Positions 15,501 to 27,727 of a stretch of 64,000 bases of DNA are shown piece by piece. The translations under genes and the position numbers were made by a program. A model generated the notes under the pieces. The model had not been told where the DNA came from and searched no databases. It saw nothing but the letters and a program-made list of their open reading frames with translations. Positions within the stretch are counted from its first letter, which is position 1, and each line of letters starts with the position of its first letter. Location: assembly GCF_000524195.1 (NCBI RefSeq), contig NW_020170383.1:441912-505911 (forward strand). The letters run 5' to 3'. This DNA is from Echinococcus granulosus (taxonomy: Eukaryota > Platyhelminthes > Cestoda > Cyclophyllidea > Taeniidae).

Positions 15501-18500
15501 AAAAAAATGGATCCAGACCATTCAAGCGCAGTCTAAAAAAATTTTAAGGGGTGAAAGCTATATCTAGGGGTGCAAAGTAGAGCCCAGAAGCAAATTCTCC
15601 TGTTAAGATGTGTTAAAAAATGCACTAGTACTTTACCTCCTCTGTCGGAGATGCTTCCGGTTGGTACTTGATTTCAACAAATGTTATTCAATTACTATGA
15701 CGTATTTTAAAGCCAAAAAATGTCCATGTCAAATCGCAAATAACAAATAGGTCGATAAATATCTGGAACATAAAGCCAACTTGTAGAATCTAAATGCACA
15801 GAAATTTAGAAATTTCCACGGAATTATAAGGCGTTGTCTTTTCCAAGTGTAGAAATGTCATGAAAAATGAGATAGGGATAGAGCGTATCCTAGTGTAGGC
15901 TCTACGTGCTAGACGGCCACTTACATAACGGTACTGGAGGCAACGAACTCGAAGAATGGGTCTTCATCCACCTGAAGGCAGGAGGATCTCACCGCAGCCA
16001 AAAGGGATGATACTTCTATGCTCGAATGCTAAATAAAAACATTCAAAGCCATGCACAAACTGAGGCTGAAGGAGTTCTCCATTCAGACGAGCTAAGTTTT
16101 GTAGTGAATGCCTTATGGGCATATGTACCAGTTATTGCACCAATGCCGCTGTACAATGAGGCTGAAAGAGCATACAATTCTTGGTAGAAGGACAACAAAT
16201 TCAGGCACTCTTACTCATCACGCGTCTACTAACAAATGAAATAATAAGAGTTTATTTAAAATTCTAGCCTAAGAACTTTCAATCCATAACATCACCAGGG
16301 TTGTATCAAACGTTCAAATGCCAAAAAACCAAGCAAAAACGAAATTTAAACACTTAGAGGCAAAAAAAATTTTTGATCGCCGAATCACTGAAAACAACGT
16401 GGAAGTAGCCTTTAGAGAGTGCACACTGAGAGTTGCCTGTGGAGGCTGCAAGAGAAGTGGCGTTTACCTCCTTAACAGGTACGTCTGCAGTGCTGCAGTT
16501 CCGAAGGAACCGCAGCTCAGGACTGTTCGTGTGGCCAAGAAGAAAATCAATAGCGGCCTGACGTTTGATCTCACCGAAGCGTTGGTAGTACCTGCGAGGA
16601 AAAGTTTAACGCCTTCAGCTCAGGATTGGAGGGCACAAAAAGTAGCACACTTAAACTGCCGGCTAAATAATTAAGTAGATCACATGTAAGGCAAATTAAT
16701 CATGCAGTTTTTAGAAAAAAAGAGGGTCTACTCTGCCTGCTTTGGTCAAAATTCCTCACGTGAGAGGAGGTTGAGGCGACGAAAAGTGATGTATTAGTTG
16801 TACAAAGCACCTGTGAAATCTATCTGTTAGTGAACACCGCCTGCACATGCACGAAAATCAGGACGATTTACACACTTCAAAGAAAAATACGCTACCAAGT
16901 ATCCACATGGGCTGCTCCACACATACTTAAGTACATAAAAGGCTAAATAACCAATGTTTACGCATGTCCATTTACTCACTCTAGCTGAAAGATCGTGATA
17001 GGCATACACATATTACTCACAACAAGATTTCAATTTAATTAAGAATAACCGGGATGCACCGTACAGGTTTAAAATCTCGAAATCATACTCCCAAGTAATT
17101 TAAAAATAGATGGCTAGTTACCAGAGACTACAGTGCACAACTATCAGAAGGATTTAGAACGTTAGAATATTCAAGCGCTGAATTTAAAATTGAAAGCTGC
17201 AAAGGCCTAAATTGGCTTATTATGGCGAAATGGCACGCAAGACACATCCAACTAGAGCTGTAAAAAAGATAAGTTTGGATCCCTTGTTGCTTCACCGTGT
17301 ACTTTGACCAGAGTATGCATGCATACGTCATGTAGACGTGAAATTATGCGGTGGAAAAGAGCCAAATCCTCATGAGTTCCACTTTTAAATTTGATCGAGG
17401 CATCCTGCTAGAATTTAAAAAATTCAACAGAAAAATAATTACAACGGTAAACTTCATAAATTGACTACACATGCACTAACAGCATAATAGCACAACTGTT
17501 GAACACTCCGAGATTTCCACAAAAAGCTTCCCAACTTCGCCACCCTTCCAAAATACCACACTTTTGACTTTGTTTTCGCGGTAAGGTTCAACAAATTGCA
17601 CAAACTCGTGAGAATATTCAACTCTATCTTTGTGAGGGTCATACTGGTGACAAGACTTTACGGTCTCGAAAAATGTAAGTGTTACACCCCACCTGCTCAT
17701 CGATGAAACGCCGTCTTTCATCAAGCCATTTACTGTTCGGAAGCCAGTCCGCGTATAGTCGCCCTGAAGTGGAACAACCAAAAACACCAATGCTGGTGCA
17801 TTCTCTGAAGCAGGCGTACGTAAAAACAGGGTCAATAGATGTGGAACTGACCTTCATGGCGGCGGTGCCGGTATAGTGGCGAGAGAGGGCGTCGCCGTTA
17901 TCCGCCCATATCGATTGCACTGATCGCGAAAACTCCACTGGCAGATCCACCTCCGGTGGTAGGCGACCCAGCCTGCGCAACTAGGGTCAACAAGACGTCG
18001 GCTTCACGTGCGAGTGTTAATAGTAGTTAGCTATTGATAAACTCTCTGAATCCAGCACTTAATCACAATGCGTGGGCTAATCAACTTAACATCATAACCT
18101 TTGGATAGTACCAGCAACATGAATAAGGATTCAGTGGCATACAAGCATCCTTAAAAAACTCAAGATATCTGAATTAACTGGCGCAACCTGCATGACACCG
18201 CACGCCAATAATAACCTGTGTGTTAATAACCTAGTTTTCGATAATCTATCCCAAGCAAGCACTGCAATCTAAGGGATTATCTAAAAGCGATGTAAGTGTG
18301 GACGCTACAAGGAACAGATATAAATAAAAGTCGATGACAGAGAACGCAGTCGGCACCAAACACACCTAAATGGATACTACAAACTCTAAGAACATTAAGC
18401 AAGGGAAGATATGGAGTACCAGTGGTCATCAAACAATATGAGAAAGATGAATTGTTATGACCAGGAATAAAGTGGCGGTCAAACACAAGGTCGGTGGAAC

Positions 18501-21500
18501 ACTCTGCTTGGAAAGCCTGCAGATTGAGAAAAATACTCCTGCTCAAATTTCTAGAAGTTTCTATTTTCGTGGCTAGCTTCCAAGCATCCTAAAAATAACC
18601 CTCTTGCTCAGCCTCCCCTGCTTGGCTAAGATCGCGCGTCGATTAAGTACGCTAGTAATCGCTCCAAGTCCGAAGCCACTCAATGACCGAGTAACCAAGG
18701 TTCCGAAGCGGGCAATTTCTGCCTGCAAACTCGTAGGCACATGTGCCCACAACGCGCCCATTGCAGCCTACTCACATGGATTGATATCAATAAAGGCATC
18801 AGCACTGAGGCCTAATCTATCGACTATCAGTTGGGGAGTTCGATAGGATCTGGGCATTTGCATCGTAGAACGGGAATGTACTTCCAGTAGCACCGACAAA
18901 CCATGGTGCATGGATTTGCTAATATAAGCATAACAAACCATGCAAAAAATTGGGTGAATGTGCCTTAGTGCCTAACACTTTATACTGCGGCTAAGGAGCT
19001 AGAAGGGGCGGCGACCTATAACAAGCAAATGTGTCTATATTCCTGATCTAACTTGCGCGCCATATTGTAACAAGTAAAATCTGCTGTTGATTTGAGCGAA
19101 CATTATAAGGCAGCACCAAACAAGGGCTTTACTTGTATTTCTATCACAGAGGTTGCAAACACACTTTGCACGAGGTTTGTCCTATCCAGGCAGTCGATAC
19201 AGTTTACTCGAAAAACACTCTCCTGTTTGCACATGAGATTGTTCCTGTGTAGCCTATCAAGAAAGAATGGCGTAAGCGCAAAAAAATTTCGGGGCTACGA
19301 AACGAATGACACGCACTGACGTACAACGTACCAATAATATTGCATATCACGGATGATGTCCTTGATACCCTCCAAAAGAACGGAAACGTTTCCAAAGCGA
19401 AGATTTTTGCTGCGAGCAAATATTCAAATCAGACAATCATAACGGATTGATTACTTATGACAAGTAATATCAAGAAAGACCCATTCGATCTGCAGAGATT
19501 ATGGTCGCCTTGGTTTCTTCTCAAAATTGTGGACACGCGTTGGCAACATAAAAAAGGCCAAATGTATCCTGAAATGTATCCCCGAAATTGACCGCAAAAG
19601 TCCAAAAGACGTATCAAATGTTGCGGAATGTACAGCAGTTATTTCGATAAAAAACTTTCATGGTGTTTTGCACTATTCATACGACATTCATCAACACAAC
19701 CCAATGCCCATGAGGCAAAAATTTGAGGCCAAACCCTGCGGCAACAAACATGGAGCACTAAGAGTAAAGAACACATGGAAATCACGAGGGTAGTACTTTA
19801 ATAAAAGTACCGATTGTAAATGAGTGAACTTATAGGGAAGAAAAAAATTCGTCTTTAGCTCTGTAGCATGAAATAAAGTCGTGCATTAACGCGGAGACTT
19901 TAGAATATCAGGTAAAGCAGCGCTACGAACATGAGTACGAGACATGCAAGTAGCTCACCAATATTCGTGAAAATCAAAGCCGACGTATGTGACCTTAGGA
20001 TTGTTGAAAAGCAGGAGCTGTCGCACAAATGCCTCGGTGATTTTACTCTCCTGGCGACCTGGTACTGTCTCAGCCAAATTCACTACAACCAACCGGTCGA
20101 ACTTCCGCAGTGGACGCTCAATGTGCAAGCGAAAGGCCTCCCGATTCTCCGATAGACCTACGTGGATATAACAAGCGTGCTTAATTGACTTACGTCTTTC
20201 GATACACTTAATCCGATTGCTAGGTACTTGATTATGTTAACTTATTTCTACAAAACACGTCCCCTACATTGGACGACAGATCCTCTAATAGCCTAAAAGT
20301 AATAAAAGCACAGTTTTAACCAGTCAAGACGTTAAAACAAGACTGTTGATGTCAGCCGGACAAATATGAAGTTAGCGTTTGGTAAAAAAATTAAACAAGA
20401 GTTGCGACATTTGTTTTCGACTTCAAACCACTTAATAATAGCCATGACACTTCGTCAAACTTGGCTAAAGCTGCATAAAGCCAACAGAATTTTAGAATAC
20501 ATGCGATATTATTGAGTGTGATACATAATCAAAGCTATTGAAAGCGGTAAATTTCGTCAAAACGCATTATTAAACTAGGAAACTACTAAATTAATGTGAA
20601 ATATGGATCTAAGACAAAAAAGCATTTGGGAGATTGGGGTACACGAAATGCCACCCGTGAGGCAATAGAGTCCGTAAAAGGTGAGAAAGGAGCGTACTTT
20701 TGTGTAGTTGGATCGGGGGCTTGTATTTGATGCCCGTCTGGGTCCAGAAGACCGGCACGGAGCCGCGAATCTGCAGGAAGGAGAGGACGTGCACGCTCAC
20801 CTCGCTGGGCACCTCCAGCACCTGTAAACACAATTAGAGAAAAGTGTGCGACAGTAATGCCGGTTTTGCAACAATTTGAGCAAGGTTGGCTTTTAAAACA
20901 AAGTGTGAACGGGTAACCAGTTAGGTAAACAGCTGCTTAAATTTAGCTGACATTCAAAAACTCAATAAGACAGTAGTGCTTCAAACTGACATAGATACAC
21001 AGGAGAGAATAGGTTACTTGCAGAGAATGTTAAGAAACACAGTGAACGCTAGCATAGGGAAAATGGTTCAGAGTTTATCACAACAATAGAGAGAACACCT
21101 GTTCCGTTTCGACATAATTCGCCACATATCCCCTTTCATCAATGCCCCTTCGTCGATACCTACAGCCTAGAAGAAATAATAATCAATGAGTAAAATCAGG
21201 AAGGTTGTGTTGCTGAGGCTAAGGCAAAATATGAATGCGCTCCCACCAGCTCTGAATTGGCTCCTCCGAGAGATAATAGTCAGGGTGACGGGATCTGGTG
21301 TAGTTGGACTAATGCGACCATCCACATCCCACATATGGAGGGCTAGTTTGTGCTGCTTCACGAAACCGCTGATAATCGGTGGGAGCATGGACTCGAGAGC
21401 GCACAGGCACTCAGTCAGTCGAGTGGGCTGACCTGCCTCCGCAGCAACCTGCTGCCTTGTTTCATCCATCTCCATTCCCGCCTCCATCCTCTCACTCTCT

Positions 21501-24500
21501 TCGACAGGGGAGGGTGATCGCGATGCAGTGACGAGTTTGGGCAGCCCCTCCTCCACATGGAGGTACTGGAGAGCAGGAGCCACCAAATCTTGAAGAATAC
21601 GGTGATTCCACACGAAAGACTTGTCGTAACGACACCAAATGGGTGACCAACAGGTGCGAGGGCATACCTTCAAATCACCCCAGTAACACAGTTCACCCCG
21701 CAGACGTCGACATTCTCGTCGCTGCGTCCAAAGCGTCAAATCACCACCGCACCTTGCAAAGTAAAACTGGTCTGACTCGCCTTCGAAAAGCTTTTCCAAC
21801 TCCTACAGAGAGTCAATACTGGGATTTCCCAACGTGTTCTACTCACCAATGCACGCTTTATTAAGACAACAACTACTTGGGATTTTGTAAAGGCAAATCC
21901 AAACAGTAAGAACGTGGACAGAAAAAAATTACGTAAATACACGTTGCTTGCAGACTAAAGGAATGTAAAATACTCACTGACCTCTAGAATGCGCATTTCA
22001 AAGCGACTGGTTCCTTTTGATTTCTAAAAGCCCGCCAAATAAATCCATGTGTGAGATGCAGTACGTCAGCACTATATCCACTCAGTCAAAACCGTAAAAG
22101 AATCCTTTTGTTCTTGAGCTTATTAGCTTTTTAAATTAGCTGATGCGACGAAACTAACCAAACGTAGACATAATCTTTCACGCTATCCAAATGAACGATC
22201 TAAGTAGGCCAGCGACTTACAACTTCGAATCCTAAAGCATCGGTTAAAAAATGGAAAGATTCGTAAGCAGAACAAGAGTCAGAAGCCTGAGATCTATCCA
22301 GGTGTGAAAGTATATGTCAACTTTGTGTAAAGAAAAGCGATTTGAGGAGCAACAGGTGGAAAAAAGCTGACCTGTTTAAAATTTACAATATCAGATGCCG
22401 CTTTGATGGTGTTTTGAACTGCTTGCACGATTGCCGGCTGCTTTTGGGCTGACGGTTGCTCGTGTGTCAAAATCGACTCCTTGCCACTTCGTGAGGTCTT
22501 CTACATAGAATGCAACAAAGCAATGGACTTAAGTGCGGGTAGTTCAAAGAACCAGGTAAATTACATTACCAGTCAGCTACAGAGCTTGATCGCAAAAATT
22601 AAAAACTCACAATGTCAAAACAAAACCTTCATAACAAAACCATGTGAACACCTGAAATGCGAACGAGACTCACGTTGAGTTGAAATGTTTTTGGTAGAGG
22701 CGAGGGTGAAATGGGGAGAATTGCGATTTTCGATATTCGCCTGACCTCAATTCCATCATGGAGAGAGCACACAAATTCGCTTTCACTTATAAGGAGCAAA
22801 TGCCAGTTACTATCTGATCGAGGAAGAAAACACAAAGCACGCAACTTTGCTTGTAAGAAAAGTAAGGCGCAAAAAGTGAAAACACGAATTCGCGATACTG
22901 TGGTTAAGCATACCAAGATCAAAGTACTTGTTATTTATGTGCGCATGGACTTCACCATTTGATATGACAGGCAATAATAATGCTAGAAATTCGATGAGAG
23001 TCGTAATAACACCAAATATTATCACAGGGACATAAATGAATACAAATTGGAAAAAAATCCACGCTTTATAGCATCACACGAAACAGAACCCCAGAAGACC
23101 TATCCAACCGAAAGTAGCTCCACGAAAAGCGTGACTTACTTTACAGGCCATTTATGTAGGTCATATAATGGAGCACAGTACTACGTACGGATTCAATGCA
23201 CCAAGGACAGTAATTAAACATTATGGCAGAACACAAACATTGTCTTGCTTTTGCATCAAGGTGGAAGGAAATTAGCAATCCAGCTCAGTTGAATTAAATA
23301 ACCTGACTGAAAAAAGCAGCATAAACAATGAGCTAGCGATGTTTGAAATTGCAGGAATTCGATGAAACAGTGAAAGTAGTTGCATCATTTCCGAATGGCA
23401 TCTAGGAGGACCCAGTGGTAGGGCAAACACGATCACATAAAGCGCTCGCTCCAAAGAGAAGCAATTATTCTTACAAATGAATTACTGAACCATTCAATAA
23501 AAACAAGGAAGCGCGATTTAGAAGGACCTGACTTACTGGCAATACACTGAAACTTCCCGAGAACGCCCTCAACAACACCAAGATTGACGGCATCGGAAAG
23601 AGCTGCTATGTTCGTAGCTGAAGTGGGAACAGCGATTGCAAAAACATGAAATACCATGGGGCAAAGTACATTTTAAACGCAACGAAAGCACTAAAGTGGG
23701 TTACAAATGCACCATTTGGGAAGCAAACTGAGAGTAAGGAAAGCGACAAAAATGAAACACTTCTCGTGCGGTAATGGGAAGGCAACTAACAACACTCCAG
23801 GGCAGGGTAGGAAAGGGATATTTAACAATCAGGCAAGTGTTGAGCAAGACAATGGAAAGCAAGCACAAAAAGCGGAGTATTACATATTAAAACCTTTTAT
23901 GGACTGAGACTAATATGGAGGAAGGAGTACATCAGGTAGTAAGATCAATTTCCCGGACACAAAAATTGCTAACACATGGAAAACCAATAGGAAAATCCGG
24001 GCAAGAGCTACGATGCGATATTTGTGCGCTTATCATTAGTCCATTAATAAAACTACATTGGAATAAAATCAAGAACAATGAAATAAAAAACTGAGTAGTC
24101 AAATGCTAGTGGAATAATTTTATTATGAAACTGGTGGAATGCTAGACAAAAAGTACACATAACTAAATGAGTTTGTGAATAGCCTGAAGAACAGTCGGTT
24201 TAGTAACTAAATATTTACTGAACTCGACTTATTTCACCAAAAGTCAGATGAAATTTTTAATGGCGGCCATAGGCACGCATAAAAAATTACGAATTTTCTT
24301 AACACAAAACCTTATGTTAAACCATAATTAAACCAGTCATTAAATGATGAACAGCTTAAAATGGAATGGATTGGTTCTAAGGGAAAAAACAAATGAATGA
24401 TCAATAAATGAGCCTATTATACTTCGCAGTGGCGAGAATTTTACTAGTAGTCGTTACTAACCTTTGGAAAGAGCATCGCAACTTAAGGAAAGCAAACGAA

Positions 24501-25125
24501 TAAGTCGTTTGTAGTATCGTCAGGATAATACCCAATTAAAATCAACGAGTCATGAAAATAGTCAAGATATCAAACAAATACTACAAGCAAAATCTGCGCA
24601 ACATTTGGTTAAAAACAACGGAGTAAATCAAAATTCGAAACGTAAAAACAGGGTAAATTGTCGATTTTACTGCTATACTTGTAAGATTCGCTAGAACAAA
24701 AACCTCAGATTACATATTTTAACTCAATAGGGGCAACGTAGTTGCCGGTAGCAGTAAAAGCAAAGTTCAGCCAAGTCGCACCTAGATCCTGCATCTGTAT
24801 TTGGTGAGGAAGGGAAAAGAATTACGCTACGTAAGAAACTTATTCCGAAAATCGAATAGGGATCATCAAAGTGTAGCTATCAACCAACGACACAAGAATG
24901 CCCCAGTACGTTGCATGTCTTAACATGGGCAAAATGACTGCATTCAAAATAAGGCAACCAAATAAGGCTATATAATTGTAGAGGACATGCACAGCGTGCG
25001 ATATCATCTAGCTCACCATATTTAAAGGTAGCATCTCCGTTAATCCGATCTATGAACAATGCACAGGGCTTTCTGACCAATACATAAAAGCTATGAGTTT
25101 GAAAGACTTCCACAAACTGCTCCAT
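9553..25125 (-). CDS. INPP5F: Inositol polyphosphate 5-phosphatase F / Sac2 phosphoinositide phosphatase
   Basis: Sac-domain phosphatase; Sac2/INPP5F removes the 4-phosphate of PI4P on endosomes. N-terminal exons (minus): 25017-25125, 23537-23617, 22674-22813, 22372-22500, 21982-22023, 21247-21802, 21099-21166, 20698-20821, 19959-20157, 19332-19409, 19133-19253, 17852-17980, 17693-17763, 16468-16591, probably 15925-15971. They give NLGVVEGVLGKFQ, SRRSQFRAG, YVANYVETEQ, FLQIRGSVPVFWTQ, then the catalytic CX5R motif NCIDCLDRTN (19133-19253), SIWADNGDALSRHYTG, and YYQRFGEIKRQAAIDF. C-terminal exons 12410-12676 (hSac2 domain), 11913-12238, 11582-11710, 11091-11159, 10967-11042, 10259-10353, 9553-9969 are phase-consistent. 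The part between 12677 and 15924 (end of Sac domain to start of hSac2) is not resolved; a piece at 12.99-13.02 kb (IQLNRLDEIYL) probably belongs. Resolved exons total about 1,130 codons, comparable with human Sac2. Exon 21247-21802 carries a Glu/Ser-rich insert absent from the human protein. Confidence 0.9.
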
Positions 25126-25752
25126 AAAAATGAATGTCCAAAATGTGGAAACTATTCAGCAACAAACCCAGGAGCGAAGGTCTTAACTGCTCGGATTAGA
25201 TTAAGCGCCTTTAGTAGTAAAAAGAAAAAGCTGACTACTTTAAGAAGCGAAAAAATTCAGCTCAATTAGTCATAAAGCCTAAAAAACAGAGAATTGCCTT
25301 CGATAATTTTTAGTAATTTATTTGGGTTAACTTTTGACCATTCTATACCATGTAAACAGGAATGTAGAAGAAAGGTTGTATAGGTCTTATAAAAAACCAT
25401 TCCCCTTAGGGCACAGAATGATACAAATGCAGAAGATCAGTTGACAATCCCACATAATTTCATGCTTCCTAATTTAATTAACGTAGCAAAAGACAACGCT
25501 CTATGTTTTAACAGTTTTCCACGTTAAGAACCCTGTCTTTAAGCCTTTATTTTGTAAACCAGCCTCCTATCTATAACGGTAGTCCCGAACCCTTTTGTAT
25601 GTTGGTGACATGATGCTGGGTCTATTGTCTTTTCTGCCAGATCGACGACGAGTTGAGATAAAGTAGTGCTACTGTAACACAATGCTGGTTTATCCCTCGG
25701 TATTGGTAAGGCTCAATGTTTCTTCTTTCGAACTACCCTTCTTTGTAATACG

Positions 25753-25852
25753 NNNNNNNNNNNNNNNNNNNNNNNNNNNNNNNNNNNNNNNNNNNNNNNN
25801 NNNNNNNNNNNNNNNNNNNNNNNNNNNNNNNNNNNNNNNNNNNNNNNNNNNN
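25753..25852. other. Assembly gap (100 N)
   Basis: Exactly 100 undetermined bases, the usual placeholder for a gap of unknown size. It abuts the tandem repeat, so repeat copies were probably lost in assembly. Confidence 0.95.
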
Positions 25853-25866
25853 AATTAGCCCCTATG

Positions 25867-26130
25867 TACCTCGCTGGGTGGGCTGGCCTTTTGGGCCATG
25901 CCAATAGCCCAGACACCTTCTCCGTGCTAAATATATATATTCTGCACGAGTATTGTATCTTCTTTCGTCTTCAGGGAGTCTCGGGACGCTACATCTTGTA
26001 TCTCGCTGGGTGGGCCAGCCTTTGGGCTATGCTAGTAGCCCAGACACCCTCTATGCGCTGAATACATATATTCTGCCCGAGTGCTGTTTTTTTTGTCTTC
26101 ATGGAAGTGTCGGGACTCTACGCTACAATT
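25867..26130. repeat. 132-bp tandem repeat, two copies
   Basis: The motif TCGCTGGGTGGGC near 25871 recurs near 26003 (TCGCTGGGTGGGC), and each copy continues with AGCCCAGACACC..., an ATATATTCTGC segment and TCGGGAC. Spacing is 132 bp. The array touches the assembly gap on its left, so the true copy number is unknown. Confidence 0.8.
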
Positions 26131-26514
26131 CTATAACCCGGCGCTAGAGAAGACTACCGGATGATGTAACGATTTATCAGGCCCTAAGGGTAGGACCAAA
26201 GCTAAATCTGGCGGTTTAAAGCCGGTTTTGCATTCCACATCTTGATAAAAAAAGAAGGCTGCGCTGACGCTTCCACCAACTTCACATATTACGTTTTGAT
26301 TTCTTCCGCTTTGGCCTTCATACCTTTGAAAGAAGTAGTAAATGTGTTATGCGAGGATGGGATATATGGGTTGGTGCCTGTTACAAGTGGTACAGATGCT
26401 GCGGTCAAACGCGTTCTAGGTATGTTTACTCTTTTGTAGTCGGTGGCGTCTGATCCAATAGAAGATTCTCAAATTCTGGCTACCTCTCGCCTTAAAGGTG
26501 CGCTTAAACAAACA

Positions 26515-26590
26515 TTAAAAACATATATTCTCCCAGAGTACTGCATATATTCTTTAATCTTCAAAGAAGTCTTGGGACGCTATATTAATA
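26515..26590. repeat. Degraded dispersed copy of the 132-bp repeat
   Basis: Contains ACATATATTCTCCCAGAGTA... and TCTTGGGACGCTA, matching the second half of the 132-bp unit with substitutions. Confidence 0.6.
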
Positions 26591-27339
26591 GCAGCGGTAC
26601 ACAAAGCTGATTTTAAGAACAGTTGTTATAACTTCTATTACTGAATGACAAACCTAAGTATGGCGATGGAAGTGCGCGTGCTACGGGTGAGAGAATCAGT
26701 GGTGTCCCATAATTGAGATGTCAAAATGACGCCTACCTTTATAACTACTCAGTCTGCAGGAAAATTTTTAACAAGTGTAGCTACAAAAGCGGATCCTCAC
26801 TGCACCCCTATGGGTACAACAAATAAAAGAAAACGTGCTACCTTCTCTACATTTCTATTAGCTGAATAGAACACAGATAGATTATGGATGGGCAACACTA
26901 AAGTGAGAAAAACGTGTGTTAAGGAAAAGAAGAAGCGAAACCCTACCCCCACAAGACAGCGTTAAATCCATTTTTCGCTACGGGACTGCTTTGATGCCAG
27001 TGTTCCTACGACCAGCAATAGACGCGCGTGATGGCTAGCAGATTTCCCCACAGTAGAATTTTTAGGAGGTGTCAGTGATCTTACGACTGAGCATCTCCTC
27101 ATTCACATGGAATATTGATGACCGGCATCGTTGGTCTTTAGGCGTATCCTAACAGCATTGATTTTTTCATGATGGCCAATGTGGGGGTTGACCAAGGGGA
27201 ATGGTGGGAACGACGCTTAAAGAGAAGAGTAGTTGTGTAAGTCCTTGCATGTTTAACGCTCTATTTTGCAAAATCAGACACCCAGGTACTCCGCCTTTGT
27301 ACCACTACTAAATAAACTGGATTTAAGCCTTACTAGTAG

Positions 27340-27440
27340 TTCCACTCAATTTTGTATATTAAATGCATACATTCTGCTGGAGCCTTATGTCTTCTTTTGT
27401 ATTCAGGAAAGTCTTGCTTTGCAAATTTTGTATTCAGAAA
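27340..27440. repeat. Degraded dispersed copy of the 132-bp repeat
   Basis: Carries TGCATACATTCTGC followed by a TCTTCTTTTGTATTCAGG segment, resembling the second half of the 132-bp unit; more diverged than the copy at 26.5 kb. Confidence 0.45.
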
Positions 27441-27727
27441 GGTTTTTTTTGTAAAGCCTTGCATGGGCGAAGCAAATTGGAATTTTTTAACCTTTTTTGT
27501 TTGAAAAAACTGGAAATCTACATTAAGAATTTTCTGGATGTCTGATGAAAGTTAAAGTTTGATTTAGATCTAAATTTACTAGCGTTTATTTTTAAAAGTT
27601 ATTTTTCGGCTCTAACTTATAATTCTTGTTTTTATATTTTTAATATTCTATTTAACTGGTTAAGCACTTAAACCGTTTTTAAGGTCAAGTAAATAGCGGT
27701 ACATCTAAATCATTTTTAGTCTCTTAA

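Larger units (their letters stand above)
25126..27727. other. Intergenic, repeat-bearing region with assembly gap
   Basis: Between the INPP5F start and the tetraspanin start. Holds a 100-base run of N, a two-copy 132-bp tandem repeat and two degraded copies; no coding exon supported. Confidence 0.6.

Noticed and set aside
17476..17692. Continuation of INPP5F exon 13 past SMSR into downstream open frame
   Set aside because: The family requires RYY next; the acceptor at 16591 supplies YYQRFGEIKRQ in phase, so the open frame after 17693 is intron.
21061..21166. Apparent one-base frameshift in the INPP5F exon encoding YVANYVETEQ
   Set aside because: It came from mis-counting line blocks; on recount the exon 21099-21166 is in frame.
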